From Mesorhizobium sp. M1D.F.Ca.ET.043.01.1.1 (GTDB lineage: Bacteria > Pseudomonadota > Alphaproteobacteria > Rhizobiales > Rhizobiaceae): 64,000 nt of DNA. This document shows positions 8,566 to 18,297 of this stretch, piece by piece (within the stretch, counting starts at the first letter, position 1; each line of letters begins with the position of its first letter). Both the position numbers and the translations under genes were made by a program. Below the pieces are notes generated by a model. It ran no database searches. It had not been told where the DNA came from and saw only the letters and a list, made by a program, of their open reading frames with translations. The stretch spans positions 3,968,001 to 4,032,000 of the forward strand of contig NZ_CP034444.1 in assembly GCF_003952385.1 (NCBI RefSeq). Reading direction: 5' to 3'.

Positions 8566-10272
8566 ATGACAGAAATCGAACCTACCGTTGCCGTAACAAT
8601 CGCTCGTGCGTTGTCGCGCCACGGCGTGAAGTTCATATTCGGTCAGAGCCTTCCTTCCGCCGTGATCCTCGCTGCGGAGGAAATCGGAATCCGTCAAATC
8701 GCCTACCGCCAGGAGAATATGGGTGGTGCGATGGCCGATGGTTTCGCGAGGGCCTCGGGACAGGTCGCGGTGGTCACCGCCCAGAACGGTCCAGCAGCGG
8801 CACTGCTCGTTGCACCGCTGGCCGAGGCCCTGAAGGCCAGCATCCCCGTGGTGGCTCTCATTCAGGAGGTAGAGCGACTGCAGGTGGATAAGAATGCCTT
8901 TCAGGAACTCGATCACCTGGCGCTTTTCGCATCCTGCGCCAAGTGGACGCGCCGTATTGGCACCGCGGATCGGGTTGACGACTACGTGGACGCCGCGTTC
9001 GTGGCTGCGGCGAGTGGCCGGCCGGGGCCTGCCGTCCTTTTACTGCCGGCTGACCTGCTCCGCGAGACAGCCCAGCCCAGCGCCCACAAGCGCGAGGCAT
9101 GCCTCAGCGCCTGGCCCCTCGACCGGACCCGGCCGTCGGATGCCAGCATTGCCGAAGCGGCTTTCCTAATCGCGAAAGCCCATTGCCCGGTGGTCATGGC
9201 GGGTGGGGGCGCCCTTTCCACCGGCGCGCCATCGGCTCTGGCGAACCTTCAGGAATTTGCCTCGCTCCCTGTATTCACGACGAACATGGGGAAGGGTGCC
9301 GTCAATGAATTCCACCCCCTTTCATTCGGCGTGCTCGGATCCCTCGTAGGGCCAACATCGCTTGGCCGCTTCACGCGGAGCTTGGTCGAGGATGCCGACC
9401 TGATCCTGCAAGTTGGAACACGAAACAACCAGAACGGCACCGACAGCTGGCGCCTCATTCGTCCGGGTACAAGGATCATCCAGATCGACCTTGACCCGCA
9501 GGAGATCGGGCGCAACTACGAGGCAGTCCGCCTCGTCGGGGATGCAGCAGAAACCCTCAAAGCACTCACGCAGGCCCTCAAGACCCAAGATCTCAAGGCA
9601 AGGTCACAGGCGCGCCCCGGTCTGGCCGAGCGGATTGCCGATGCCTGGCGCCAGTTCGAGACGGTCAGGGCACCCCTTCTAAAGCAGGCAACCGCAGGGA
9701 TCAGGCCAGAACGCGTGATGGCGGAACTGCAGAATCTGCTCCAGCCAGAGATGATCATCACTGCTGATGCAAGCTACTCATCGATGTGGGTCGTCGGTCA
9801 TCTGCGAGCGCCACGGGAAGGGACGCGCTTCCTCACACCCCGTGGGCTCGCCGGGCTCGGATGGGGCCTTCCGCTCGCCATTGGAGCAAAAGTCGCGCGG
9901 CCTTCGGCACCTGTTGTGGCGCTTGTCGGGGACGGCGGCTTTGCCCATTCCTGGGCCGAATTGGAGACGATGGTCCGCATGGGAATTCCGGTGACGGTCG
10001 TCGTCCTGAACAACGGCATCCTCGGCTTCCAGAAGGACGCAGAAACCGTGAAGTTTGGGGCCTATACCACAGCCTGCCATTTTGCAGCGGTTGATCACGC
10101 GGCGATTGCGCGCGCCTGTGGCTGCGAAGGGATAAGAGTCGAGGACGCTGCGGCTCTGCCGGAGGTCCTCAAGCGAGCCCTCGTCGCCGAGCGGCCGACA
10201 CTCATCGAGGTGATGACGGATCCCGATGCGCATCCTCCGATTTCGCTGTTTGCCGGGACCCTGGATCACTGA
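8566..10272 (+). CDS. Thiamine-diphosphate enzyme, acetolactate synthase large subunit-like
   Basis: A 568-residue ThDP-dependent enzyme with the three domains of the acetohydroxyacid synthase/oxalyl-CoA decarboxylase superfamily. The cofactor-activating Glu is in YRQENMGG (Glu 50). The C-terminal ThDP/Mg motif starts with GDGGFAHSWAELE near 456 and ends with VVLNN. Start: AGGAAG at 8553-8558 precedes the ATG at 8566; the in-frame region back to 8386 overlaps the end of the permease and lacks conservation. No small regulatory subunit is nearby, so a role in branched-chain amino acid synthesis is unlikely. It is probably a decarboxylase or carboligase in the surrounding catabolic pathway; the substrate is unknown. 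Confidence 0.85.
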   Translation: MTEIEPTVAVTIARALSRHGVKFIFGQSLPSAVILAAEEIGIRQIAYRQENMGGAMADGFARASGQVAVVTAQNGPAAALLVAPLAEALKASIPVVALIQEVERLQVDKNAFQELDHLALFASCAKWTRRIGTADRVDDYVDAAFVAAASGRPGPAVLLLPADLLRETAQPSAHKREACLSAWPLDRTRPSDASIAEAAFLIAKAHCPVVMAGGGALSTGAPSALANLQEFASLPVFTTNMGKGAVNEFHPLSFGVLGSLVGPTSLGRFTRSLVEDADLILQVGTRNNQNGTDSWRLIRPGTRIIQIDLDPQEIGRNYEAVRLVGDAAETLKALTQALKTQDLKARSQARPGLAERIADAWRQFETVRAPLLKQATAGIRPERVMAELQNLLQPEMIITADASYSSMWVVGHLRAPREGTRFLTPRGLAGLGWGLPLAIGAKVARPSAPVVALVGDGGFAHSWAELETMVRMGIPVTVVVLNNGILGFQKDAETVKFGAYTTACHFAAVDHAAIARACGCEGIRVEDAAALPEVLKRALVAERPTLIEVMTDPDAHPPISLFAGTLDH

Positions 10273-10287
10273 GCGGAATGGCGTTAC

Positions 10288-11304
10288 GTGGGCAACCGAT
10301 GGAACAATAAGCCGGAAGGCGCAAACCGGGGCCTGTTCGGCGCCGACGACGAAGTCGGGCGCCTCAACCTGATCACGGATGACATCCGACTGAAAGCGGC
10401 CGCCGAGATCAGGACCGGCCGGGCTTTCTGCCTCAGCTTGCCACTGGATCTCCCCGGCGGGACTGCGCTCAATCCGAACCGCAAGCCGCCGCGTCGTCAT
10501 GTGGCGATACGCAAGCAGGGACTGCCGGCGGTGAACTATCCCCTATATCTGGAGAACACTCATTACATTGACGCGTCCTGCGATGACAGCGTGACACTAT
10601 TCACACAATATTCGACGCAGTGGGACGCCCTTAGCCACATCGGGCAGCATTTCAACACCGACGATGACGGCACCGCTGAGATCGTCTATTATAATGGCTT
10701 CAGGGGCGGCACGGATGTTCTTGGACCCGATGCCGAAGGCGGAGCTCGCGCGCGCCGATTAGGCATCGACAAGTTCGCCGAGACCTGCGTCCAAGGTTGG
10801 GGCGTGCTGCTTGACCTAGGCAGGATCTATGGACGGGACCGAACCCTGGTCGGCTACGATGCCCTAGTGCGTGCTATGCAGACTCAGTCCGTTAAAGTCG
10901 AGGCGGGCGACATACTGTGCGTTCACACCGGATTCGCCAAACTTGTTGTCGACATGGACGGCAGCCCGGATCCGCGTGTTCTGCACAATGCCTGCGCCGT
11001 ACTAGAGGGGCGGGACGACAGGCTGCTCCGGTGGATCGACGACTGCGGTATCGCCGCGCTGGTTGCCGACAACTTCGCGGTGGAGGCGTATCCGAATCGC
11101 GTACCGGACGGCTGCGACCACTGCGCCGGCCTGCCGCTGCACCAGCATTGTCTATTCAAGCTTGGCCTTGACGAGCTCTGGTATCTATCGGACTTGGCTG
11201 CGTGGCTAAGAGATCATAACCTTAGCCGGTTTTTCCTTACCGCTCCGCCTCTGCGCCTGCCCGGCTCGTTCGGCTTGCCGCTGACACCCGTCGCCACAGT
11301 GTAG
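10288..11304 (+). CDS. Cyclase-family metal hydrolase (kynurenine formamidase-like fold)
   Basis: A 338-residue member of the bacterial cyclase family (PF04199 type). The metal-binding motif appears as QWDALSHIGQHF, the variant of HxGTHxDxPxH found in the larger cyclase proteins. Further family features are DILCVHTGF and DNFAVEAYP. The likely activity is metal-dependent hydrolysis of an amide or lactone; kynurenine formamidase and isatin hydrolase are characterised relatives. The GTG start at 10288 lies 15 nt after the stop of the ThDP gene, and the SDR gene follows after 12 nt, so the three are probably co-transcribed. Confidence 0.85.
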   Translation: MGNRWNNKPEGANRGLFGADDEVGRLNLITDDIRLKAAAEIRTGRAFCLSLPLDLPGGTALNPNRKPPRRHVAIRKQGLPAVNYPLYLENTHYIDASCDDSVTLFTQYSTQWDALSHIGQHFNTDDDGTAEIVYYNGFRGGTDVLGPDAEGGARARRLGIDKFAETCVQGWGVLLDLGRIYGRDRTLVGYDALVRAMQTQSVKVEAGDILCVHTGFAKLVVDMDGSPDPRVLHNACAVLEGRDDRLLRWIDDCGIAALVADNFAVEAYPNRVPDGCDHCAGLPLHQHCLFKLGLDELWYLSDLAAWLRDHNLSRFFLTAPPLRLPGSFGLPLTPVATV

Positions 11305-11316
11305 GAGAAGTAGGTC

Positions 11317-12102
11317 GTGGACCAGGTTTCGCACGCGACCGCATTCGCCGGCAAGGTGGCTCTGGTGACAGGCGCCGCGCGGGGCATCGGACTTTCGATC
11401 GCCACCCGGTTTCTCAACGCCGGCGCCAATGTTGTGCTGGCGGACCTCTCCGAGAGTGACCTGAACGCCAGCATTTCGACCCTGTCTTCGGACTGTACTG
11501 GGCGGGCCTTGGCGGTGCGCGTTGATGTGTCCACAGACGCTGATGTCACGCGAATGGTCCAGGCTACATCGGCTCGATTCGGGCGGGTCGACATCCTGGT
11601 CAACAACGCGGGAATCTCTCCGAAACACGGCGGACGGAAGGCAACGGTTGAGGAGATGCTCGCCGTGGAGTGGCGTCAGGTTCTCGAAGTAAATCTGACA
11701 GGCGCCTTCCTCTGCTGCCGGGCTTGTCTTCCCCACATGCGGGCGGCGAAATGGGGCCGGATCATCAACATCGCATCGGTGGCCGGCCGAACGAAAACCG
11801 AGATTGCAGGAGCACACTATGCCGCGTCAAAGGCCGGCATGATGGCCCTTGCCCGCACCCTTGCGGTTGAAGTCGGCTCAGCGAACATCACGGTGAATTC
11901 CATTGCGCCGGGTCGCATCGAAACTCCGATGGCTGCCGCGGCTGGTGCCGAACTTAACCAGGCCTACGTCGCCAGCATTCCTGTCGGCCGACTGGGCACC
12001 GGTGACGACATCGCCGCTGCGGTCGCCTACCTGGCATCTGAAGACGCTGCCTTCCTCACGGGTGTCACGCTCGACGTTAACGGCGGCTCATTCATGATCT
12101 GA
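11317..12102 (+). CDS. Short-chain dehydrogenase/reductase (FabG-like)
   Basis: Classical SDR of 261 residues. It has the NAD(P)-binding TGAARGIG near residue 20, NNAG near 91, and the catalytic set Ser in NIASVAG plus YAASK near 168. It ends with the usual VNGGSF tail. It interconverts a ketone and an alcohol with NAD(P)H; the substrate cannot be named. GTG start at 11317 is preceded by AGGAG in the upstream gene's stop region. Tightly spaced after the cyclase gene and before a decayed aldehyde dehydrogenase, it fits a small catabolic operon. Confidence 0.88.
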   Translation: MDQVSHATAFAGKVALVTGAARGIGLSIATRFLNAGANVVLADLSESDLNASISTLSSDCTGRALAVRVDVSTDADVTRMVQATSARFGRVDILVNNAGISPKHGGRKATVEEMLAVEWRQVLEVNLTGAFLCCRACLPHMRAAKWGRIINIASVAGRTKTEIAGAHYAASKAGMMALARTLAVEVGSANITVNSIAPGRIETPMAAAAGAELNQAYVASIPVGRLGTGDDIAAAVAYLASEDAAFLTGVTLDVNGGSFMI

Positions 12103-12151
12103 TCCGCCTGGCGGCTGAATACTTACAAGACTTGAAAGTGGAGCTCTGGGT

Positions 12152-13608
12152 ATGGGTGTACTTACCATGATGCCGGAGGGACTGGCCGTTCCTTCTCTTC
12201 TGATCGAACGCGCCTATGTCGCCGGCGAATGGATTTCGGGCGGACGTCGCTTTGACATGACCAATCCCCTCGACCGGCGCGGTCGTTTCGTCGGTCCCCG
12301 ATGTCGGAAGGGATACGGTGGAGCAGGCCATCGACCCCGCGCACCGCGCGTAACGGGAATGGACCCGACGCACAGGCAAGGAGAGAGCTGGGGTCCTGCG
12401 CGCCCTCCATGACCTCATGGTCGCGAATGCCAACGATCTCGCGGCCGTCCTCACCGCCGAGATGGGCAAACCGTTCGCCGAAGCGCGCAGCGAGATCCTG
12501 TACGGCGCGTCCTACGTCGAGTGGTTCGCCGAGGAAGCAAGCGTCCTACGGCGACGTCATTCCCGGACATCAGGACGACAAGCGCATTATGGTAATACGC
12601 CAGCCGGTCGGCGTGGTCGGTGCGATCACCCCGTGGAACTCCCCGGATGAGATGCTAGCGAGGAAGGTGGCGCCAGCGCTTGCTGCGGCTGCGCCATCGT
12701 CTCCAAGCCCGCCGCCCAGACACCGCTCTCGGCGCTGGCACTGGCGCTGCTCGCCGAGCGCGCGGGACTGCCGGGCGGACTGTTCTCGGTGATCACTTCG
12801 AAGGACGCGGTCATGGTGGGCAAGGCGTTCTGCGAGAACACCAAGGTTCGCAAGATCACGTTCACAGGCTCTATGCAGGTTGGCCGCACGCTGATGCGGC
12901 AGGCTTCCGGCCGGATCAAGAACCTTGGCCTCGAACTCGGCGGCAACGCCCCTTTCATCGTCTTCAACGACGCGGACCTGGATGCTGCCGTCGAAGGCGC
13001 GATCCTGTCGAAACTCCGCAATGCCGGGCAGACCTGTGTGTGCGCCAACCGCCTCTACGTGCAGTCCGGGATCAATGATGCCGCCGCGGCGGCGTTGACG
13101 AAGCGCGTCAGGAGCCTCAAGGTCGGCGACGGCTTCGAGAAAGGCGTGGCGATCGGACCGCTCATCGAGGAGAAGGCCGCCGCCAAGTGAAGGAGCACAT
13201 TGCCGACGCATGTGCAATGGGTGCTCAAGTCGTCGCCGGCGGCGAACCGCACGAAAGAGGTGGGCTGTTCTTCACGCCGACGATCCTGACCGATGTAACG
13301 CAGGAGATGAAGGTCGCGCGCGAAGAGACATTTGGGCCGGTCGCGCCTCTCTTCCGATTTGATACGGAAGAAGAGGTCATCAAGCGCGCAAACGCTACCG
13401 AGTTCGGTCTCGCGTCCTACATCTACACCCGCGATGCATCCCGGATCTTCCGTGTCTCCGAGGCGCTGGAATAGGGCATGGTCGTCATCAACACGGGGCT
13501 CATCTCCACCGAGGTTGCGCCGTTCGGTGGCATCAAGCAGTCCGGCATCGGCCGCGAAGGTTCGAGTACGGCCTCGAGGACTACACCGAGTTGAAGTATC
13601 TATGCCTG
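12152..13608 (+). pseudogene. Succinate-semialdehyde-type aldehyde dehydrogenase, multiply frameshifted
   Basis: Pieces of one aldehyde dehydrogenase follow each other in different frames: N-terminus with IERAYVAGEW (near 12200), a middle part with [12 protein letters not shown] (12450), the Rossmann part [12 protein letters not shown] (12615), then KITFTGSMQVG and the catalytic ELGGNAP and NAGQTCVCANR (12850-13060), and the C-terminal EETFGPVAPLF and ATEFGLASYIY (13320-13430). A TAG at 13472 interrupts what should read EYGMV, and the tail [12 protein letters not shown] continues to about 13608. At least four frameshifts and one stop show it is dead. It followed the SDR gene, suggesting that the operon once ended with oxidation of a semialdehyde. 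Confidence 0.85.
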
Positions 13609-13689
13609 TCCCTCCAGGATCCCGGGCAGAGAGTTATCTCCTGCACTAAGCCGGGTAGGGACCGCGTTGCTGCAGGTCATGAGCGGTCT

Positions 13690-13850
13690 GGATGATCCCA
13701 AGCTGTCGACCTCGAGCGCGGGACGCTTGTTGCCGGTCCGGCCGGATTGCGTCTCCTCGAAGATCTACTCGCAGCCGGCGCGCATCAGAGCATCAGAGCA
13801 TTGCAGGTCCAAGTTCTGGCCGTCGAAACGTGCGCGTAGCCGATCTGCAT
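13690..13850 (-). pseudogene. Serine recombinase (resolvase/invertase) N-terminal fragment
   Basis: On the minus strand, an ATG at 13850 gives MQIGYAHVST, then after a frameshift GQNLDLQ, DALMRAGCE, a stop, and IFEETQSGRTGN. This is the start of a Tn3/Pin-type serine recombinase (IGYARVST with the catalytic Ser, then the conserved QNLDLQ). The alignment ends near 13690. One stop, one frameshift and the missing C-terminal half make it non-functional. Confidence 0.75.
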
Positions 13851-14061
13851 GTCCGGATTGAATCACAGAATTACAGAATCGATTCCGTAAGAGCTCACGT
13901 CCGGACATACAGACGTTATTTCGGCCGGATGCCGCCAACGCGCATGACGCTCCGCAGATGCCGGGAAACGGTCGCTATGCAGATATGCGGCTGGTTTGCT
14001 GCGGGGAGACAGCCGCGACGTCGCCGGGAAAGCCATCTGGCCTCACGATGGTGCCGCCTGC

Positions 14062-14081
14062 ATTCGATATTTGACCGGCCG
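14062..14081 (+). promoter_or_regulatory. Promoter-proximal motif shared with the region before the 34275 gene
   Basis: ATTCGATATTTGACC followed by GGCCG lies 92 nt before the GTG at 14174. The same 20-nt sequence with one mismatch occurs at 34162-34181, 93 nt before the ATG at 34275. It contains a TTGACC that could serve as a -35 element. Flanking sequences are not similar, so the match is not simply a longer duplication. The binding factor is unknown. Confidence 0.4.
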
Positions 14082-14173
14082 GCACAAGTGCGATCACATG
14101 GGCACGTGACCACCCGCAAGGGCGGCGCTGCCTCCGATGATGATGATATAGAATACTGCTCGAGGTTCCCCGC

Positions 14174-15073
14174 GTGACATCACATAGACCTCCTGCCTCC
14201 TTAGGCTTTCTCGAGCTTGAGCGCGGGCTCGCGCCGGGCGAGAAACCTCCGCAAACGTATCCCGGTTCCCTGCTCAATCCAGATACTTACGACTTTCCGA
14301 TCATCATCGAGACAGTGGAGGGTGCTTGGGCGGATCGCGTCATCCGAGGCGATCCGTCGCTTGAACCGGCCTACGTCACGTCAGCGCAACGCTTGGTCGA
14401 ACGGGGCGCCGTTGCCGTGATCGCCAACTGTGGGTTCGCCATCCGACATCAGGCAGCGGTGGCCGCGTCGGTGAACGTACCCGTGGCGCTGTCAAGTCTC
14501 CTGCTTATACCGACCCTGCTACGTCAGCTTCCACCCGGCGCCAAGCTCGCGGTACTGACTGCCGATTCCACGCATTGCAGCGAAGGCCTATTCGGGATCG
14601 ACGACCCGGCCGAGCGTGCGCGGATAGTGGTCGGCGGTATCGAAGGTGGAAAGCTCCTGGATAACGAAATGCAGCGCCCGCCGCGGCGCACGCTAGTGTC
14701 TGAAATCGAGGACGATGTCACGGCGTGCGTCACGCGACTGAGAAGGAGATATCCGCACATCGCGGCTTTTCTGTGTGAATGTACCGCATTCCCTCTGGTG
14801 TCCCCGATCATACGCCGGTTGACTGGGCTGCCTGTTTTCGACACGGTGATGCTGAGCCGAATGTTATTCACCAGCGCGGCGTGGACCGAATCATTCGAAA
14901 CCAATCAGCGGACCCTCGCAGAAATAGTGAAGGACCGGGATGAAGGCGCTTATCTGGATAGGCGAGTGAAAGTCTTCACGGCGTCGCGATGGGCACCAGC
15001 GGCCGGGTCGCCAGCTCCCTCAAGCGACGCCTGTCAGTCGACGTCGACCATGAGCGATGGCAAGACATCGTAG
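14174..15073 (+). CDS. Aspartate/glutamate racemase superfamily protein
   Basis: A 299-residue protein of the Asp/Glu/hydantoin racemase superfamily. The two lobes each show a cysteine motif: VIANCGFA near residue 95 and CECTAFPLVSP near 200, the usual acid/base pair. Racemases, arylmalonate decarboxylases and maleate isomerases all share this fold, so the reaction is not certain. The C-terminal 25 residues (after VFTASRWAP) lose similarity and may result from a frameshift near 14990. The gene starts with GTG at 14174 and stands alone, followed by IS debris. Confidence 0.75.
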   Translation: MTSHRPPASLGFLELERGLAPGEKPPQTYPGSLLNPDTYDFPIIIETVEGAWADRVIRGDPSLEPAYVTSAQRLVERGAVAVIANCGFAIRHQAAVAASVNVPVALSSLLLIPTLLRQLPPGAKLAVLTADSTHCSEGLFGIDDPAERARIVVGGIEGGKLLDNEMQRPPRRTLVSEIEDDVTACVTRLRRRYPHIAAFLCECTAFPLVSPIIRRLTGLPVFDTVMLSRMLFTSAAWTESFETNQRTLAEIVKDRDEGAYLDRRVKVFTASRWAPAAGSPAPSSDACQSTSTMSDGKTS

Positions 15074-15239
15074 TTATAGCGTCACCTTTAAGCGTTGGCC
15101 GTGCAGGAAAATCTGTCGGGCGAGACGCTGCACATTTGGGGGAACGGCATGACATCACCCGCACCCTGATCCTTGTCTGGATTGGCAGAGGCAGGTGGAG
15201 TGGTTCGATGAACATACGGCTTCGGCCGCTCTGATCACG

Positions 15240-15650
15240 GAAATGAGGCGCGAATCGCCGCAGCTGATCGGCAAGCAGGCTCAGGAGCTGGAATTTCTAG
15301 GGCGATCACGGCCTGCAACCGAAGGTCAGACGCCGGTTCGTCGCCGCGACCGACAGCATTCATAGCAGTCCGATCTACTCCAATCTGGCAAAAGGACATT
15401 GTCCCGACCTGCCAACCAACTCTAGGTCGGCGATATCACCTATGCCGCGCTACCGGCCCGCTTCGTCTACGTCGCCGTCATTCTCGACGTCTGGTCGCGC
15501 ATGATCGTCGGCTACGCCATCGCCCGCGCGATCGATGCCCCCCGACGGTCGCCGTTGCGCCGCAATCGAGCGCAGAAAGCCGCCGCCAGGCCGCGTCCAG
15601 CGGCTCCCGGCCCGCAACGATCGAGGATTAACACATCCGGCAGACGAGCA
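15240..15650 (+). pseudogene. IS3-family OrfB (integrase-core transposase) fragment
   Basis: Scattered frames give KVRRRFV, DSIHSSPIYSNLAK and then GDITYAALPARFVYVAV with ILDVWSRMIVGYAIARAID. This matches the start of the rve integrase core of IS3-family OrfB (first catalytic Asp in GDITY, second in the ILDxxSR motif). The match breaks up after about 15570 (AALRAAIERRKPPPG). A stop and frameshifts interrupt it, and the remaining DDE Glu region is absent. Confidence 0.75.
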
Positions 15651-15853
15651 AAACCGCAGCCCGATCGGTGTAACCCTAGAGCGCACTCCAGATCGCGGTC
15701 AGTTTCTGCAGTCGAGCATTGCGACCAACATCTCATGTCGACCGCCGTCATCACCGCCGCCTCGCACTCGGCGCAGCACCGAAATCGGTTGGCGACGTCT
15801 CGGCTGCCACGCTGATGGGGCACCGAGTGGGCGCCGACTCGACGCGTGACCGG
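15651..15853. other. Short non-coding stretch
   Basis: Between the IS3 remnant and the end of the ATP-grasp gene I see no recognisable coding sequence, repeat or terminator. Confidence 0.4.
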
Positions 15854-16861
15854 CTACGGGATGCCGATCCCGAAATACCGCTTGTGGGCCACATCAAGGA
15901 TGCGATTGATCAAGCTCGAATAGCTGTGCCCAGCGGCGATTGCGGCTAGGACATATTCGGATTGCATACTGAGCCCAGGCATCGTGTTGATCTCCAGCAC
16001 AAAGGGTTGGCCGGAGCGGTCGATCCGGACGTCGAGGCGTGCATAGTCCCGGCACTCGCAGGCACGGAAGGTTGCAATCGAAATATCCCGCAGCAAAGTC
16101 GCAAGACTGCTCCCGACTCGCGCCGGGCAAATCGTCGACGCCTGCTCGGCAGGCAGGTACTTCGCTTCCCAAGTCAAAAGGCCAATTTCGCGTTCGCCGA
16201 AGTCGATCTCTGCGAAGGGCAACACCTCGGGTTTTCCGTTTCCCAGCAGCGCGACATGGATTTCCCGCCCATCGATGTATTCTTCCACTAGCGCATCCTG
16301 CCCATATTGCCCAATGATCATTTCGACGGCTTGCGCCAGCTGAGAGGGCTCATGCACGAGTTGCAAACCGAAGCTGTTGTCTTCACGGCGCGGCTTCACC
16401 ACAAGTGGGAATCGCAAATCGCCGGTGCTGTCGGTGCCGCAGCGCATGATGCGAAAGTTCGGCGTCGGCACGCCGCAACTGCGCATGAGCGTCTTGCTGA
16501 TAACTTTGTCGTCCGTCAGTCCATGCCCGAGTGGGCTCGATCCGGTGTATGGAACGCCGGCCATCTCAAGCATGCCCGGAACGTGCGTGAAACGGTAATC
16601 TCCTTGAATCCCCTCCGCCAGGTTGAAAACAAATCCTGAAGGGCGGGCTTGCGGATCGGGTGGCATGAAGCGCTCGAGCGTATTGAGCAGTCCTTTGTCG
16701 CCTTCACACAAAAGCGTTTCATGGCCGCCATCTTGCAGTGCCGCCACCGCCCTTTCGACTGTCTCGCCGGGCGGCCAAGGCTGCGGGGGCTGTGGATAAG
16801 GCTGACCGAATCGGTTGATCACGCCTGTAAAATCACGATTCCGGACGACGGCTACTCGCAT
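15854..16861 (-). CDS. ddl: D-alanine-D-alanine ligase-like ATP-grasp protein
   Basis: The protein has 335 residues when started at the ATG at 16861, which has AAGGAG six nt upstream; a longer frame to 16891 lacks such a site. The domains are those of Ddl: an N-terminal domain with FNLAEGIQGDYRFTHVPGMLE, ATP-grasp elements VVKPRREDNSFG and VEEYIDGREIHVALLG, and the metal-binding FVLEINTMPGLS. Ddl joins two D-alanines for peptidoglycan. Because the housekeeping ddl is normally in the division cluster, this accessory copy could also act on another pair of amino acids, as ATP-grasp dipeptide ligases do. It stands alone among decayed insertion sequences; alanine racemase is 10 kb away. Confidence 0.8.
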   Translation of the reverse strand: MRVAVVRNRDFTGVINRFGQPYPQPPQPWPPGETVERAVAALQDGGHETLLCEGDKGLLNTLERFMPPDPQARPSGFVFNLAEGIQGDYRFTHVPGMLEMAGVPYTGSSPLGHGLTDDKVISKTLMRSCGVPTPNFRIMRCGTDSTGDLRFPLVVKPRREDNSFGLQLVHEPSQLAQAVEMIIGQYGQDALVEEYIDGREIHVALLGNGKPEVLPFAEIDFGEREIGLLTWEAKYLPAEQASTICPARVGSSLATLLRDISIATFRACECRDYARLDVRIDRSGQPFVLEINTMPGLSMQSEYVLAAIAAGHSYSSLINRILDVAHKRYFGIGIP

Positions 16862-16989
16862 GACGTACTCCTTGATGGTTCGGTTCTGCACTTCATTCGC
16901 TCGGATTTGTTTTCTCGAGGGAACAGCCCGCTTTATCCGCGCTCGCCTTCACGGAGTCCTATGCAATCCGCGTGCCACCAAGAGACGGT

Positions 16990-17858
16990 GCGAATAAAGG
17001 GGCAAGCGCTATGTGTCTCGCGGCGCGCCCGCGCGGGACACTTGTGCCTATGCCGCCGCTTGACTTCTGCCGAGGGACCCAGCCCGAGCCAGGCGGCGAA
17101 ATCGCGACCGCACTTGAAGGGTTCCATCGGTGGCGAAAATGCCAAGGGCAGCAATAGGGCCGACACCGGGCATGGTTTGCAAGCGCCGAGATGTTGCAGC
17201 TTGCTTGGACAGCATGTCGATCGTCTTCTTCAATGCCGCGAAACGGCTGCTCAACTGTTTGATTTGGTCAAGAGCGCTGCAGATGTCGCGGACCAGATCC
17301 GGCAGGTCTGCACTCTCGTCCTCGACGATCTCTGCCAGACGTGGCAGGTGGCCGATGCCTTGCGGAACAACATAACCGAACTCCTAGAGGTGCGCGCGCA
17401 ACGCATTCACCCATTCGGTTCTCTGATTCACGAACTGCTCTCTGGTGCGAAACACGATAGCCCGGGACTGCTACTCCTTGGTCTTCGGTTCGACAAAGCG
17501 CGTTGTCGGTCGTTGCGCTGCTTCGACGATCGCCTCCGCTTCGGCGACGTCGTTCTTCTGCCGCTTGACGGACGGTTTGGGACATAGGCCGGGACAATCA
17601 GTCTTGGCTCATGGCCAAGCCGAGCCATCTGACAGGTCTGTAGTGGGAGCTGCCGCACGCTTCCATTGCCACGACACATGCCGGTTGACTCGCCATGAAC
17701 TTGCAAAACTGCAGGCGCGACAGCTTCTTGCGGAATACAACCGATCCATCAGCTGCCGCCCCCTGCAGCTGAATGCCGTTCTTTCCCAGATCGACCCCAA
17801 TGATAGTAACTTTTCCATCGATGCCTGCCTCTCCTTTGCGTGGCGCTAACACCACCAA
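16990..17858 (-). pseudogene. IS110-family transposase, frameshifted
   Basis: On the minus strand from 17858 the frames give VTIIGVDLGKN (DEDD-type catalytic Asp), AAADGSVVFRKKLSRLQF, VVAMEACGSSHY (catalytic Glu), then in other frames ARLGHEPRLIVP, FRTREQFVNQR-like sequence, and finally LSSRFAALKKTIDMLSKQ with MPGVGPIAAL and KCGRDFAAWLGLGP. Order and spacing match a nearly complete IS110 transposase that has lost its C-terminal serine region and carries at least four frameshifts. Confidence 0.8.
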
Positions 17859-17966
17859 CTTGGCACATTGCGATGCCGTCGGAGAAGGCTGGCATCCACC
17901 CCATCAGTAAAATGGGACAGCCATGGTGCTGGTCGCGCGGCTTGGCGCAGAGCATGTTTCTTGTGC

Positions 17967-18230
17967 TCACGCAGATCGTCCATGTTGATCTAGCGGTTGG
18001 CGCCATCCGTTTTCGTTGGTTTCGACAGCCAATGTCCTGACGGGGGCGGCATCTCTATGTTTTGGAAAGATGAGCACGACACAGGTGCGCCGGCGGATTT
18101 CCTCGTTGAGGCCGCCCTCGTCCATCTCGGCCTCGAGCACCTCCTGCATCCGCACGGATCACTTCGTGCGGACCTGCGGGGCTGGAAGCAGAATGTCTTT
18201 GGCGGCAGCGCTGGTCGATTACCGGGGAAT
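17967..18230 (-). pseudogene. IS256-family transposase, internal-deletion derivative
   Basis: The minus-strand frame joins AAKDILLP and QEVLEAEMDE, typical of the IS256 N-terminus, directly to NEEIRRRTCVVLIFP, which is the C-terminal motif (NxEIKRRTxVVGIFP). About 300 codons including the DDE core are missing between them. A stop also lies upstream of the N-terminal part. It looks like a deletion by recombination within one element. Confidence 0.65.
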
Positions 18231-18297
18231 CAACAGGTGCGATTTTCAGAGCTGCACCGTCGACAGAAAGCGTCCATCTGGGCGGGGAGAGTCGTTA

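Larger units (their letters stand above)
13609..14173. other. Gap with a resolvase remnant and a promoter-like motif
   Basis: Apart from a serine-recombinase fragment (13690-13850, minus) and a sequence shared with the region upstream of the aldehyde dehydrogenase at 34275 (14062-14081), I see no gene here. Frames across 13850-14170 lack recognisable motifs on either strand. Confidence 0.5.
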
